Shown here: positions 17,317-25,795 of the stretch, piece after piece
Numbering within the stretch: the stretch's first letter is position 1
Layout of the letters: the number at the start of each line of letters is the position of its first letter
Source of the DNA: CAYLMM01 sp964384825
GTDB lineage: Bacteria > Krumholzibacteriota > Krumholzibacteriia > LZORAL124-64-63
Assembly (NCBI GenBank): GCA_964384825.1
Contig: CAYLMM010000002.1
Span: 1 to 64,000, forward strand
DNA: 64,000 nucleotides
Reading direction: 5' to 3'
The notes under the pieces: model-generated
Databases searched by the model: none
What the model was told of the DNA's origin: nothing
Seen by the model: only the letters and a program-made list of their open reading frames with translations
Program-made: the position numbers and the translations under genes

Positions 17317-18002
17317 GGCCGGCTCCCATCCTGTTCGATCAGATGGACGGTGCCGCCCTCGGAGAAATGGACCTTGACGACGAAACGACCGCCCGGCAGC
17401 ACCTCCTTGGCCAGGACCACGCCGTAATCGTCCCAGGCCAGATGCTTGACGAACTCGCCGACGTCGTAGGATTCCCAGGACCGGTAGGGACGGGCCTGCG
17501 CGGGATCGAGTCCGGCGAGCATCTCCCGGGCCCGTCTTTGCTCCTCGGCTTCCTCGCGAGCCTTCTGCGCGGCCTTGCGGCTCTCCTCGGCGGCCTTCTC
17601 GGCCTTCTCGGCCCGGCGCCGGGGTTCGTCGCCGGTGGCGGCGATCGAGGTCTCCCCGGAGGGCGGATCGGCGGGCTCGGGGGCGCGGGCCGGAACGGGA
17701 GATCCGGAGCGGTCCGGAGATTCGGGAACGGATTCGGCCGCGGCGGCCGCGGCGCCGGCATCCCCCGCGGCGGGATCATCCCCGGCGGCGGAAGCTTCGA
17801 CCGCGCCGGCGTCGCCGGACTCGGCGCCGTCTGCGCCCGCGGCTCCTGGCTCGAGTTCGAGGCTGCTGCGGATCTTGGGCAGGAAACCCTTGCAGTTCGG
17901 GCACTGCAGCCACACGACACCATCGTCGTCACCGTCGGCGGTGGGAACGACTTCCATGTCATACTCCGTCTTACAGACGGAACAATACTGCAGGATCTTC
18001 AT
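17313..18002 (-). CDS. Zinc-ribbon protein with low-complexity linker and C-terminal SH3-like domain
   Basis: 229-residue cytoplasmic protein in three parts. Residues 1-40 hold a zinc ribbon (Cys7/Cys10 and Cys34/Cys37: YCSVC, QCPNC). Residues 50-125 are Ala/Gly/Asp-rich and probably disordered, followed by a charged coiled coil (about 127-165). Residues 180-229 (YDVGEFVKHLAWDDYGVVLA) look like the small beta domain found in CarD/DUF3553-type proteins, which can touch RNA polymerase or nucleic acid. Function is unknown; a transcription-linked role is inference. It heads a three-gene leftward operon. Confidence 0.75.
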   Translation of the reverse strand: MKILQYCSVCKTEYDMEVVPTADGDDDGVVWLQCPNCKGFLPKIRSSLELEPGAAGADGAESGDAGAVEASAAGDDPAAGDAGAAAAAAESVPESPDRSGSPVPARAPEPADPPSGETSIAATGDEPRRRAEKAEKAAEESRKAAQKAREEAEEQRRAREMLAGLDPAQARPYRSWESYDVGEFVKHLAWDDYGVVLAKEVLPGGRFVVKVHFSEGGTVHLIEQDGSRP

Positions 18003-18047
18003 CGCAGCCGACGGGTCCCTCGTGAAAAGGTATGATTGATTGGGTCG

Positions 18048-18230
18048 CTAAGGGAGAATCTTGCAGCAGTTTTCGGCTTCTTCCTTGGTGGAATACCGCA
18101 TTCCGCAAACAAGACACTTACAGGCGCCGTCGATACGTCCTTCGGCCTCGGCCTTGGCAAGCAACCGATCGAACTTCACGAAACTCTTGTCCCTGAGCAG
18201 GACTCCTCCCTCTTCCCTGATACGCTGCAT
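18048..18230 (-). CDS. Small cysteine-rich (zinc) protein
   Basis: 60-residue protein whose C-terminus CKCLVCGMRYSTKEEAENCC contains four to five cysteines in a zinc-ribbon-like arrangement. The N-terminus is basic (LLRDKSFVKFDRLL). It is judged real because AAGGAGGAG lies at ideal spacing before the ATG and a consensus promoter sits 80 bases upstream. It may be transcribed with the zinc-ribbon gene 45 bases downstream. No known function. Confidence 0.75.
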   Translation of the reverse strand: MQRIREEGGVLLRDKSFVKFDRLLAKAEAEGRIDGACKCLVCGMRYSTKEEAENCCKILP

Positions 18231-18308
18231 ATGCTCCTCCTTGATCCGCGGGGAACGGGCGTTCCCCCACGCATATCAGCATCCTCCGCCAACCATCTCA
18301 CGCTGCGG

Positions 18309-18337
18309 ATACTACAACACGACCTCGGCGGCGTCAA
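18309..18337 (-). promoter_or_regulatory. Promoter for small zinc protein operon
   Basis: Minus strand TTGACG (18337-18332), exact 17-base spacer, TAGTAT (18314-18309). One of the best sigma70-type promoters in the window. Confidence 0.7.
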
Positions 18338-18379
18338 TACGCCGTCCCGAGGTTCCCGCGATTCATCGAGAAAACGGTT

Positions 18380-19234
18380 TCAACCGGTGGCGTGGGCCGC
18401 GAGGGCATCGCCGTCATCGCCCCGTTCGGCCCGGTCCGCGATCAGTTCCCGCAGCCGGTAGAGATCGGCCAGGGTTTCCGCCCCGAGCTCGACGGCCAGT
18501 TCCAGTTCGCGGAACAGGACTCCGGCGGTGGCCAGCGCGTCGTCTCCGGCGCGGTGGGGATGATCGAGGCCGACCTCGAAGCGGGCGGCGAGATCCTTGA
18601 GGCGCCAACCGGACAGATCCGGCCAGAGGGTCCTGGCGAGCCGCAGGGAGCAGAGGGCGGGCATGACCGGCGGCTTCCGGTCGAGGCGCTTGAGCTCCCA
18701 GCGCAGGAAGGCGAGATCGAACCAGACATCGTGGGCCACGAAGACGTCGGCGCGCGACAGGAAATCCGACACCTCGACGGCCACCTCGGGAAAGGTCGGC
18801 GCCGCCTCGAGAGCCTGGGACGAGATCCCGGTCAGACGCCGCACGTGCGACGGAATCGGGCGCGAACATTTGACCAGGGAACTGAGCCGGTCGACGACTT
18901 CGCCGCCGCGGCAGAGAGCCATGCCGACCTCGATGATCTTGTCCACACCGATCAGGCTGCCGGTGGCTTCGAGATCGACGACCACGAAAACGGCCTCGTC
19001 GATGCTCCCGGCAAGGGAAGCGGACGCCGTCGTCGACCAGCATCCGTCGTGGGTCTGCAGAAAACCCGGCTCGCCGTCGAGCAGCTTGCGGACCACGAGC
19101 TGGGCCACGGGATCCTCGTGACGGCGCGGTCCGAAAAGCTGGCGTGCGACAGACTGCGCGGAACAGGGCGTGTTGGAGGCCTCGAGGTATCTCAGAGCCT
19201 CGGCCCGGAGGGAGTTCAATTCACTTGAAAGCAT
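18380..19234 (-). CDS. DEDDh 3'-5' exonuclease (DnaQ-like)
   Basis: 284-residue protein with an RNase T/DNA polymerase III epsilon-type nuclease domain (about 80-255). Catalytic motifs: VVVDLEATG (Asp87, Glu89), HDVWFDLAFL (Asp) and HRAGDDALAT (His and Asp). The first 75 residues form a separate small domain (RQLFGPRRHEDPVAQLVVRK) that looks like a winged helix and could bind DNA; this is inference. The predicted -10 box ends six bases before the ATG, implying a leaderless mRNA. A proofreading or repair role is likely, but the true polymerase subunit may be elsewhere. Confidence 0.85.
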   Translation of the reverse strand: MLSSELNSLRAEALRYLEASNTPCSAQSVARQLFGPRRHEDPVAQLVVRKLLDGEPGFLQTHDGCWSTTASASLAGSIDEAVFVVVDLEATGSLIGVDKIIEVGMALCRGGEVVDRLSSLVKCSRPIPSHVRRLTGISSQALEAAPTFPEVAVEVSDFLSRADVFVAHDVWFDLAFLRWELKRLDRKPPVMPALCSLRLARTLWPDLSGWRLKDLAARFEVGLDHPHRAGDDALATAGVLFRELELAVELGAETLADLYRLRELIADRAERGDDGDALAAHATG

Positions 19235-19237
19235 AAC

Positions 19238-20077
19238 TTATTGTACCATAGAGGGGTTTCTCGGGTCAACCCCCTCGGCCTCGGAGCCGTCTTCGCCGCC
19301 GAAACCGATCAATTCCATGATCTCGACGCCGATTTCCGGGGGCGGGCAGCGGCGCCCGCCCTCGGGGACGATGCTCGACCGGGTCTCTTCGCGTTCGGCG
19401 GCGTAGACGATCCCCAGGAAAGGAACCGACCGGTGCACGGCCGCGGTCACGACCCGGCCATGGACCTGCACGAGCTCGCCTTTCGGCATGGCGATGCGGG
19501 TCGTGTCGGCGGAGGCGAGCTCCAGCTGGCCGCAGGCCAGCTCGGCGCCGGCCACAACGCGCACCGTCCCGTCCAGGGTGTCGACCCGGTCCGGAACGAA
19601 GCCCGCCTTCAGCGACGAACGGACCAGGGGATCCTCGCGCCATTCGGCCGAAGGCAGCTCCCGGTAGGCGCCGTCGCGGATCTGCTCGACCTTCAGCACG
19701 TGATCGGCCAGGTCGCCCTCGCGCGAGGCCAGGGCGCGCGAGATCTCCAGCCGCAGGCCGCGGCCGGGATCGGGATCCAGGACGCCGCCGGCGGATTCGG
19801 TCAGCGGCCGGAGCTCCAGCGTCCAGGCGGCGGCGTCCGCGGCCAGGCAGCGGATGCGGACCAGGTCGGTGCTCCGGCGGCCGGCAGCCATCTCCTGGGT
19901 GCGGTAGTCGGCCCAGTCGCCCGGTTCGATTTTCAGGGGGACCTCGGGACGGCTCCAGAGCGTGAAGACGTCGAGGGCGGCCGCGGGCGCGGCTGCGAGC
20001 AGGGCCAGCACGCAGACGGCCGGAGCCGTCAGGCCCCAGCCGCCGCGCGCGGAGATCGTTTTCGTTCTAGTGTTCAA
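19238..20077 (-). CDS. Exported protein of unknown function
   Basis: 279-residue protein with a signal peptide (about 14-36, VCVLALLAAAPAAA). The mature part reads as beta-rich (VFTLWSRPEVPLKIEPGDWA, RVVAGAELACGQLELA) and lacks known catalytic motifs. The TTG at 20077 is chosen because it follows GGAAG and overlaps the stop of the cytochrome-metallophosphatase gene by 11 bases, indicating translational coupling. It probably acts in the periplasm together with that protein. Confidence 0.65.
   Translation of the reverse strand: MNTRTKTISARGGWGLTAPAVCVLALLAAAPAAALDVFTLWSRPEVPLKIEPGDWADYRTQEMAAGRRSTDLVRIRCLAADAAAWTLELRPLTESAGGVLDPDPGRGLRLEISRALASREGDLADHVLKVEQIRDGAYRELPSAEWREDPLVRSSLKAGFVPDRVDTLDGTVRVVAGAELACGQLELASADTTRIAMPKGELVQVHGRVVTAAVHRSVPFLGIVYAAEREETRSSIVPEGGRRCPPPEIGVEIMELIGFGGEDGSEAEGVDPRNPSMVQ
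19240..19269 (-). promoter_or_regulatory. Promoter giving a leaderless exonuclease mRNA
   Basis: Minus strand TTGACC (19269-19264), 18-base spacer, TACAAT (19245-19240). The ATG of the exonuclease is at 19234, at the expected transcription start. Confidence 0.6.
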
Positions 20078-21428
20078 TTTTCTTCCAATAGGTCGCGTAA
20101 TCGAAATCGGGGCTGTTCTGCTCGTCGTGGCAGAAGGTGCAGGATTCCCGGGCCTCGGCCCCCCATTTCCCGTCGCGGGCATGGCGGCTGCCGTAACCGT
20201 GGCATGCCTCGCACTGGACGTTCCCCAGGCGGTTCGCCGGCGGCTTGTCGTCGTAGCCGCCCTTGTAGAGATAGCCGGTCGTATGGCAGACGAGACATTC
20301 CGGATTCTGCGCCTGCCCCTTGGCGGCCAGGGTCTGCATCGTGCGGCGGTGGGGCGTCTTGCGCAGCTGCTCGTAGATCGCGGAATGGCACTTGCGGCAT
20401 TCCATGTTCGTGACGAAATGCTCCTTCTCCGATCCGAGGGTCGGCTTGAAGCGGCCGCGGACCGAGAGACGCACCTCCTCGATGCGCTGTTTCAACTCCT
20501 GGAGACGTTCGACCAGCAGCGGCTCTTCGGCGATGTCGGTGGTCAGCGACGTCACCTGCACCTGGAAGGCCTGCACCTTGCCCTGGTCGTCGATGTCGGC
20601 GTCGAGCCGGCCGACGACCCGGCCCTCGAAAGAGCCGGCCAGCAGGACCGAGCCCTGGAAGACGCGCGGCGTGCTGTACGACCGGTGGGTATGCCCCACC
20701 AGGCAGACGTCCACGCCGGCGACCTCGCGCAGGACCGCCTCGGTGCCGGTGTCGCCGAGGTGGCTCAGCAGGATGATGGTCTCGGCGCCGGCGCGCCGCA
20801 TCTCCGGCAGCACCTCGCGCAGCGTGGTCACCGGATCGTCGACGCGCAGGGCGTCGTCCCGGGCCGACATCGAGATGATCTTGTACTGCGACCCCAGCAC
20901 CGAGACGATCCCGAAGCGGACGCCGCCGCGCTCGATCATCAGATAGCGGGGCAGCAGGGGCTCGCCCGCCTGGTCGAAGACGTTGGCGCTGGTGTAGGGC
21001 AGGTCGTAGGTGTCGATCATCTCGCGCAGGAAATCCACGCCGTAGTTCAGGTCGGATTCGCCGAGCCCGATGGCGTCGTACCCGAACTCCGAGGTGACCT
21101 CGCAGAGGAAACGGCTCTGTTCGCGCTCGACCTTGGTGCGCTTGCCCATCAGGTCACCGGCGTCGATCAGCAGCAGGGGCTCGCCCTCGTTGAACAACTC
21201 GTCAAGATATGTGGCCCGCCGGGCCACTCCTCCCCTGAGAGCGGAGCGTCAGCCGCAGGGCTCGACCTTCCCCCCCACGTCGGAATTGTAGATGACAGTG
21301 ACCTGGCGCCACTGCTCGACGGCGCGGGCGGCGGAAGGAAGAACGACCGAAACCGCTGCGACCAGCAGAACCAGCATCAGCGATACGGCGAAGAAAGGCG
21401 CGGGCCGCGAGGGCTGGGACCGGACCAT
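20067..21428 (-). CDS. 5'-nucleotidase-like metallophosphatase fused to tetraheme cytochrome c554 domain, candidate selenoprotein (EPCG-Sec)
   Basis: Periplasmic protein of 453 residues if the UGA at 21249-21251 (codon 60) is read as selenocysteine. ATG at 21428 has AGAGG seven bases upstream. Residues 12-36 are a signal or anchor (AVSLMLVLLVAAVSVVL). The phosphatase domain has VIYNSDVGGKVEPCG-U, then RSALRGGVARRATYL, IDAGDL (Asp89, Asp92), LLSHLGD and VGHTHR. The usual DxH of motif 1 is DVG, so activity is uncertain. From about 340 on there are four heme sites: CRKCH, CLVCH, CEACH and CTFCH. Relatives as I recall them have EPCGC with the same following GG-RRAT block, so the UGA replaces a conserved cysteine. 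A prediction starting at GTG 21227 would lose the signal and motif 1. A SECIS-like hairpin follows. Confidence 0.8.
21211..21251 (-). promoter_or_regulatory. In-frame UGA codon plus SECIS-like hairpin (metallophosphatase-cytochrome)
   Basis: UGA at 21251-21249 is followed at 21227-21211 by GTGGCCCGGCGGGCCAC, a perfect 7-bp stem with three-base loop GGC. The loop lies 29-31 bases after the UGA, within the 16-37 base window of the bacterial SECIS model, and starts with G. Same loop size and GG start as the other candidate in the window. Confidence 0.7.
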
Positions 21429-21601
21429 GGATACTACCTCTTCGGAATGGAACCCTGGAATCGCGGGTCGTAACCGTGTTCATCCGTCGATCGATGGAAA
21501 CAACCGCCGCCCGGGATCGGTTCCTGATGAATGCGGCGATCGACCTTCGTCGAGAAAGTATACCGATCATCATCCTGACGGGCAAGGCGGCCGGGGAGAA
21601 G

Positions 21602-21627
21602 AAAAAGGGGGGCGCCGGTCGCCCCCC
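21602..21627 (-). terminator. Terminator of HU gene
   Basis: Minus strand 8-bp G/C stem (GGGGGGCG-like strand at 21627-21620, CGCCCCCC at 21614-21607) with five-base loop and a following TTTTT at 21606-21602. Confidence 0.9.
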
Positions 21628-21654
21628 CTCTCGCGAAGTCGTTTCGCGGAACGT

Positions 21655-21954
21655 CTAGCGCTTCTTGCCGACCCTGTCCTTCAGCGATTTGCCGGCGGAA
21701 AAGGCGGGATACTTGCCGGCGGGGATCACGATCGGATCGCCCGTCTGCGGGTTGCGCGCCATGCGTTTCTTGCGCTTGCGGCTCTCGAAAGTACCGAATC
21801 CCGTGATCTGGATCCGCTGTCCCTTCGAGATCTCCGTGGCGATGATGCCCTCGCGGGGCACCGTGGAGAAGATGGCGTTGACGGCCGTACGCGCATCCTT
21901 CAGCGAAAGACCCGTCTGCTTCGCGACTTTCTCGATCAACTCCGTTTTGTTCAT
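21655..21954 (-). CDS. HU-family DNA-binding protein
   Basis: 99-residue nucleoid protein. Begins MNKTELIEKVAKQTGLSLKD. The beta-arm shows GFGTFESRKRKKRMARNPQT with the intercalating proline of RNPQTG. The ATG at 21954 follows AGGAGGTGA at ideal spacing; a longer reading adds 17 unsupported residues. It has its own promoter and terminator, so it is probably monocistronic and highly expressed. A second HU-like gene lies at 58 kb. Confidence 0.93.
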   Translation of the reverse strand: MNKTELIEKVAKQTGLSLKDARTAVNAIFSTVPREGIIATEISKGQRIQITGFGTFESRKRKKRMARNPQTGDPIVIPAGKYPAFSAGKSLKDRVGKKR

Positions 21955-21976
21955 CGAAATCACCTCCTGATCGCGA

Positions 21977-22005
21977 TGTAACCTCGGCACTCCCGCCGGT
22001 GTCAA
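21977..22005 (-). promoter_or_regulatory. Promoter for HU gene
   Basis: Minus strand TTGACA (22005-22000), 17-base spacer, GTTACA (21982-21977). Confidence 0.5.
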
Positions 22006-22007
22006 CG

Positions 22008-22025
22008 GAAAAAACGCGTTTTTTC
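22008..22025. terminator. A6-CGCG-T6 palindrome after lptD
   Basis: GAAAAAACGCGTTTTTTC is fully self-complementary and directly follows the lptD stop. It may end transcription weakly on either strand, or act as an upstream element of the HU promoter it adjoins. Confidence 0.35.
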
Positions 22026-22048
22026 AGTCCTGGAGCGGGATTCCGGAA

Positions 22049-25000
22049 TCAGAAGATGCCGCCGCTGAGGCTGCTGCCCATGTTGACCAGGTCCTCCTTG
22101 CCTCGGGTCAGCTTGATCGCGGGGATCTGCTTGAGGGCGATGACGAAGCCGAACTGAGAGTCGACCGAACTGATCTGCCGCGAGAACTCCATCTTCCAGC
22201 AATGCAGATCCTTGCTCAGGCGCCACCTCTGGCTGGTGAGCATGCCGCTGTCGAAATCGTAGCCGGCGGTGTAGTTCAGCCCCCAGGTCCGCGTCAGCGT
22301 GAGGTTGAGGTTCAGGTTCGCGCGGGCGCTGACGGTGCCCGTATCGTGATTGCGCGAGTAGGAGAGGTTGGTGTTCATGCGCCACGGGATCAGACGCCCG
22401 CCCTCGGTGGGATCCTTCTGGTCGCTTCCCTCGCGGATCCGGTCGAAGCCGGCAAACTCGTCGGAGAAATCGTCGTCCTCGTCGTCGAAATCCGGGAAAT
22501 CCCCGTCGCCGCCGAAATCCCCGGCCGGTCGGGACTCCTGCGCGACGGCGGTGCTGTCGGGATCGACGCCGAGGATCCCCAGGGCCCGGTTGCGCTCCTG
22601 CTCGACCACGCTTCCGCCGCCGCCGGTGTCGACCTCGCCCGACAGGCTCAGCCCGTAGTTCACGCTCGTGCGCATCACGTGGAAGTCCATCGCGCTGATG
22701 GTGTTGCTCATCTTCAGCCGCAGGTTCGAGCTGGACCCCGGCTTGATCTGCAGCGAGCTCGAGATGTCGTCCCACTTGTCCGAAGCTCTTTCCGGGTTGT
22801 AGCCGGTGCTCAGACGCCAGTCGAGCACGCCGTCGAGCTTCTTCTCGCCGCGGGTCGTGTCGTCGGCAGCGCCCCCTCCGAGGTACTTCACGTCCAGACG
22901 GTTGGAGAGCGAGAATCCGTAACGCTCGCTTCGGGTCTGCTTGCCCCGGATCGCCGGCGAGAGGGAGTGGGACATGCTCATCCCCAGCGTATGGCGCAGG
23001 CCCGACAGCCGCCCGATGCGGGGCCGGAAGACGCCGTAGAGGGTTGTGCCGACGCTGGAATTGATCGACATGCTGGTGGTCGACTTGTCGGCCCGTTGGT
23101 AGAGGCTCTCGTACATCCCGACGGTGACCAGCGAATCGGGATCGCCCGGCAGGGGCTCCTCGAACTCGGTGTAGGTCCGGCCTTCGGTCGTGGTCCGCTG
23201 CCAGCTGTAGCCGCCGCTGACGCCGGTGCTGACGTTGAAGATCCAGACCTTGGGCGGCTTGAGGCTGAGGCTCGCGCTGCCGGATGCGCTGTCGACCGTG
23301 CGGTCGGTCAGCTCGTAGGCGTCGGCGACGCGGCCGTAGCGGTAGCTCTGCGACAGGTAGGTGTTGCGCAGCAGGTCGCCGAGGAAGGATCCGTCCTGGC
23401 CGCGCTTGAGCGACGGCAGCAGCGACATGCTCTTGAAGGATACCGAGAGCTGCGGGAACGACTGGCTCGACAGCCGGTTGTTCGTGTTGGGATCGTCGTC
23501 TTCCTTGTTCACGAACTCGTCGCGCTTGAAGTTCAGCGAGCTGTTGAACAGCCCGAAGTTCCGCTTAAGGTACATCGTCGAGGTCTGCTGGCCGTTGATC
23601 TGATCCACGCCGCCCAGGTCGTTCAGCAGGTCGCTGCGGGAGATGGTGCTGCTGGACATCTTGAACTTGGCGTTGAACTGGTAGTCGTCGAACAGCGCGG
23701 GCTGGCTGTGGGTCCAGTTGAACTGCCACTCCCTGACCTTGTCGCCCTCGCCGAGTGTCGTGCGCCGCGAGTAGCTGACGTCTCCGTCGAAGGAGTAGCG
23801 TTTCTTGTAGCGGTTGTCGATCCGCCAGGTCAGCTCGCGGCGCTCGTTGTAGTCGCCGCGGAAGGTGAAGTCGGTGTAGTCGTTGGTGGCCCAGTAGTAG
23901 CCCCAGTCGCGGATGTAGCGCCCGGTCCGCTGCGACCATCCGAAGTTGAAGCTGGGAAACAGGATGCCCGAGCGACGGCCGGATTTCAGCGACTTGAAGT
24001 AGAAGGGCAGGGCGAAGACCGGCACCTCGCCGACCTTCATCACCACCGGCATCGCCACGACCTTGTCGTCCGGCTTGATCTTCATCCGGTTGGACCAGAA
24101 GTGGTAGTGGGGATGTTCGAGATCGCACGAGGTCATCCGGCCGGAGCGGATCTTCAGCTCGCCGTCGTCGAAGCGCTTGATGTTCTCGCCCACGTAGTAG
24201 AACTCGTCCATGGTGGTCACGGCCTGGCCCATGACCCCGGTCTTGTGCTCGAAGTTGTAGGCCATCCGGCGGCCGGCGATCTTCTGGCTCTTGTCCTCGA
24301 GCAGGGGATCCTCCGAAGCGTGCAGCTCGCGGGTGGTCGTGTTCATCCGGATGCGGCCGGCGGTCAGCGCCATGGTCCCGTAGTCGAGGCTGCCCTTGCC
24401 CGTGATCTCGATCTCGCGTTCGCGCAGCCTGAATTCCACGCGGTCGCCGGCGTAGTCAACGGTCTCGCGGTGGGTGGTGAAATCCATCGCCGTGGCGACG
24501 AAGGGCGAGGCGCCGGCGACGGTGTCGGGCGCCGCGGAGTCGGCCAGGGCCAGGCCGACGTCGGCGGCCATCTCCGATACCTTGGCGAAGCTGTAGACGC
24601 CCTCCATCTTCCCGCGGACGTCGACCTCGGCGACCTTCCCCCGGTCGAAATCGATGACGATGGTGTCGCCGGAGACGTCGTTGAACGAGATCTCGTCGTC
24701 GACGTCGGTCGGGATGTAGACGCTGTGCGCATCGCCCACGACCACCGAGCGCCGGGCCTCGCCGCCCTCGAAATGCAGGGTGATGGTGTCGCCCTCGATG
24801 ACGTTGATCGCGGGCAGGCCCCGATAGACGGCCGCCAGGCTGTCGGGGTCGGTGTCCTCGACCCGCGCCGAGCCGCGCAGGTGGACGGTCTTCATCTCGC
24901 CGCCGCGATAGGTGAACTCCATCTCGTCGCCGACGAAGGTGCTGCCCTGGCCGTCGTCGAGCCGCGGCGAGCCCCGCAGGATCAGCCGCTGGCGCCCGAG

Positions 25001-25795
25001 GATCCGGGCGGTGTCCGCGGTGGCCAGGCTGGCCCCCTGGCGGATGCGCACGCTGTCGACCATCACCACCCGGTCGTCGTCTTGGAAAGTCATGACGCCG
25101 GACCGGGCGTTCAGCTCGTCGCTGCCCTGCTCCCGGCTGACCAGAACCGGATCGCGGTCGACGACGGCCTCGCCCCCCTCGCGGGAGAAGATCGCGTGTT
25201 CACCGGTCACCAGGGTCTGGGCTCCGGGATCGACGAAACGCACCGAACCCGCAGCCTCGCCCCTGCCGTCCTGGTAGCGCAGGATGGTGTCGGCCCAGAC
25301 GACGTACTCGGGAGCCACCAGGCGAGCCGACCCGATCAGGCGCATCAGATCGCCTGCCCGGCGCATCTCGGCGCGGTCGCCGGTGCCGATCGTCTCGCCT
25401 TCCTCGATGCGGACATCGCCCCGGAAATCGGCGTTTTCCGCGGCCTGGTCGTAGGTGCCGCGCAGGCAGGTCAGGACCGCGCCCGGCCGGATCAGCCGCA
25501 CCGAGCCGCGCACGTCGAAGAAGTCCCGGTCGCGGTAGTAGAGCGCCGAATCGCCCTCGACCGTCAGGGTGTCGCGGACGATCTTCACGTTGCCCAGCAG
25601 ATAGGAGACCGGACGGCCGTTCTCGGTCACGTCGCGGAACAGGTCGGCTTCGTAGCGGGTCACGACCCCGTCCTGCCGCTCGTCGGCGCGATGCTCGTCG
25701 GGAGGAGCGGCGCCGACGGCCAGCACGATCAGGGCCGCCGCCAGGATCGGGCGGAGCCGGGCGGGGATCGGGATTCCGGAGAGCGGGAGCCTCAC
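22049..25795 (-). CDS. lptD: LPS-assembly protein LptD (OstA)
   Basis: 1248-residue outer-membrane protein that inserts lipopolysaccharide into the outer leaflet. Signal segment near residues 10-30 (ILAAALIVLAVGAA). Residues about 40-400 contain repeated OstA/LptA beta-jellyroll strands (VSYLLGNVKIVRDTLTVEGD). The rest is a large beta-barrel; the LptD core block is visible as FALPFYFKSLKSGRRSGILF. It is longer than E. coli LptD, and an acidic segment (DFPDFDDEDDDFSDEF) sits in a predicted surface loop. GTG at 25795 overlaps the ROK gene stop as GTGA. It shows the organism has an LPS-bearing outer membrane. Confidence 0.92.
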   Translation of the reverse strand: MRLPLSGIPIPARLRPILAAALIVLAVGAAPPDEHRADERQDGVVTRYEADLFRDVTENGRPVSYLLGNVKIVRDTLTVEGDSALYYRDRDFFDVRGSVRLIRPGAVLTCLRGTYDQAAENADFRGDVRIEEGETIGTGDRAEMRRAGDLMRLIGSARLVAPEYVVWADTILRYQDGRGEAAGSVRFVDPGAQTLVTGEHAIFSREGGEAVVDRDPVLVSREQGSDELNARSGVMTFQDDDRVVMVDSVRIRQGASLATADTARILGRQRLILRGSPRLDDGQGSTFVGDEMEFTYRGGEMKTVHLRGSARVEDTDPDSLAAVYRGLPAINVIEGDTITLHFEGGEARRSVVVGDAHSVYIPTDVDDEISFNDVSGDTIVIDFDRGKVAEVDVRGKMEGVYSFAKVSEMAADVGLALADSAAPDTVAGASPFVATAMDFTTHRETVDYAGDRVEFRLREREIEITGKGSLDYGTMALTAGRIRMNTTTRELHASEDPLLEDKSQKIAGRRMAYNFEHKTGVMGQAVTTMDEFYYVGENIKRFDDGELKIRSGRMTSCDLEHPHYHFWSNRMKIKPDDKVVAMPVVMKVGEVPVFALPFYFKSLKSGRRSGILFPSFNFGWSQRTGRYIRDWGYYWATNDYTDFTFRGDYNERRELTWRIDNRYKKRYSFDGDVSYSRRTTLGEGDKVREWQFNWTHSQPALFDDYQFNAKFKMSSSTISRSDLLNDLGGVDQINGQQTSTMYLKRNFGLFNSSLNFKRDEFVNKEDDDPNTNNRLSSQSFPQLSVSFKSMSLLPSLKRGQDGSFLGDLLRNTYLSQSYRYGRVADAYELTDRTVDSASGSASLSLKPPKVWIFNVSTGVSGGYSWQRTTTEGRTYTEFEEPLPGDPDSLVTVGMYESLYQRADKSTTSMSINSSVGTTLYGVFRPRIGRLSGLRHTLGMSMSHSLSPAIRGKQTRSERYGFSLSNRLDVKYLGGGAADDTTRGEKKLDGVLDWRLSTGYNPERASDKWDDISSSLQIKPGSSSNLRLKMSNTISAMDFHVMRTSVNYGLSLSGEVDTGGGGSVVEQERNRALGILGVDPDSTAVAQESRPAGDFGGDGDFPDFDDEDDDFSDEFAGFDRIREGSDQKDPTEGGRLIPWRMNTNLSYSRNHDTGTVSARANLNLNLTLTRTWGLNYTAGYDFDSGMLTSQRWRLSKDLHCWKMEFSRQISSVDSQFGFVIALKQIPAIKLTRGKEDLVNMGSSLSGGIF

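Noticed and set aside
20067..21227. Starting the metallophosphatase-cytochrome at GTG 21227
   Set aside because: It removes the signal peptide and first phosphatase motif, and the GGAGGA there is directly against the GTG, too close to work as a ribosome site.
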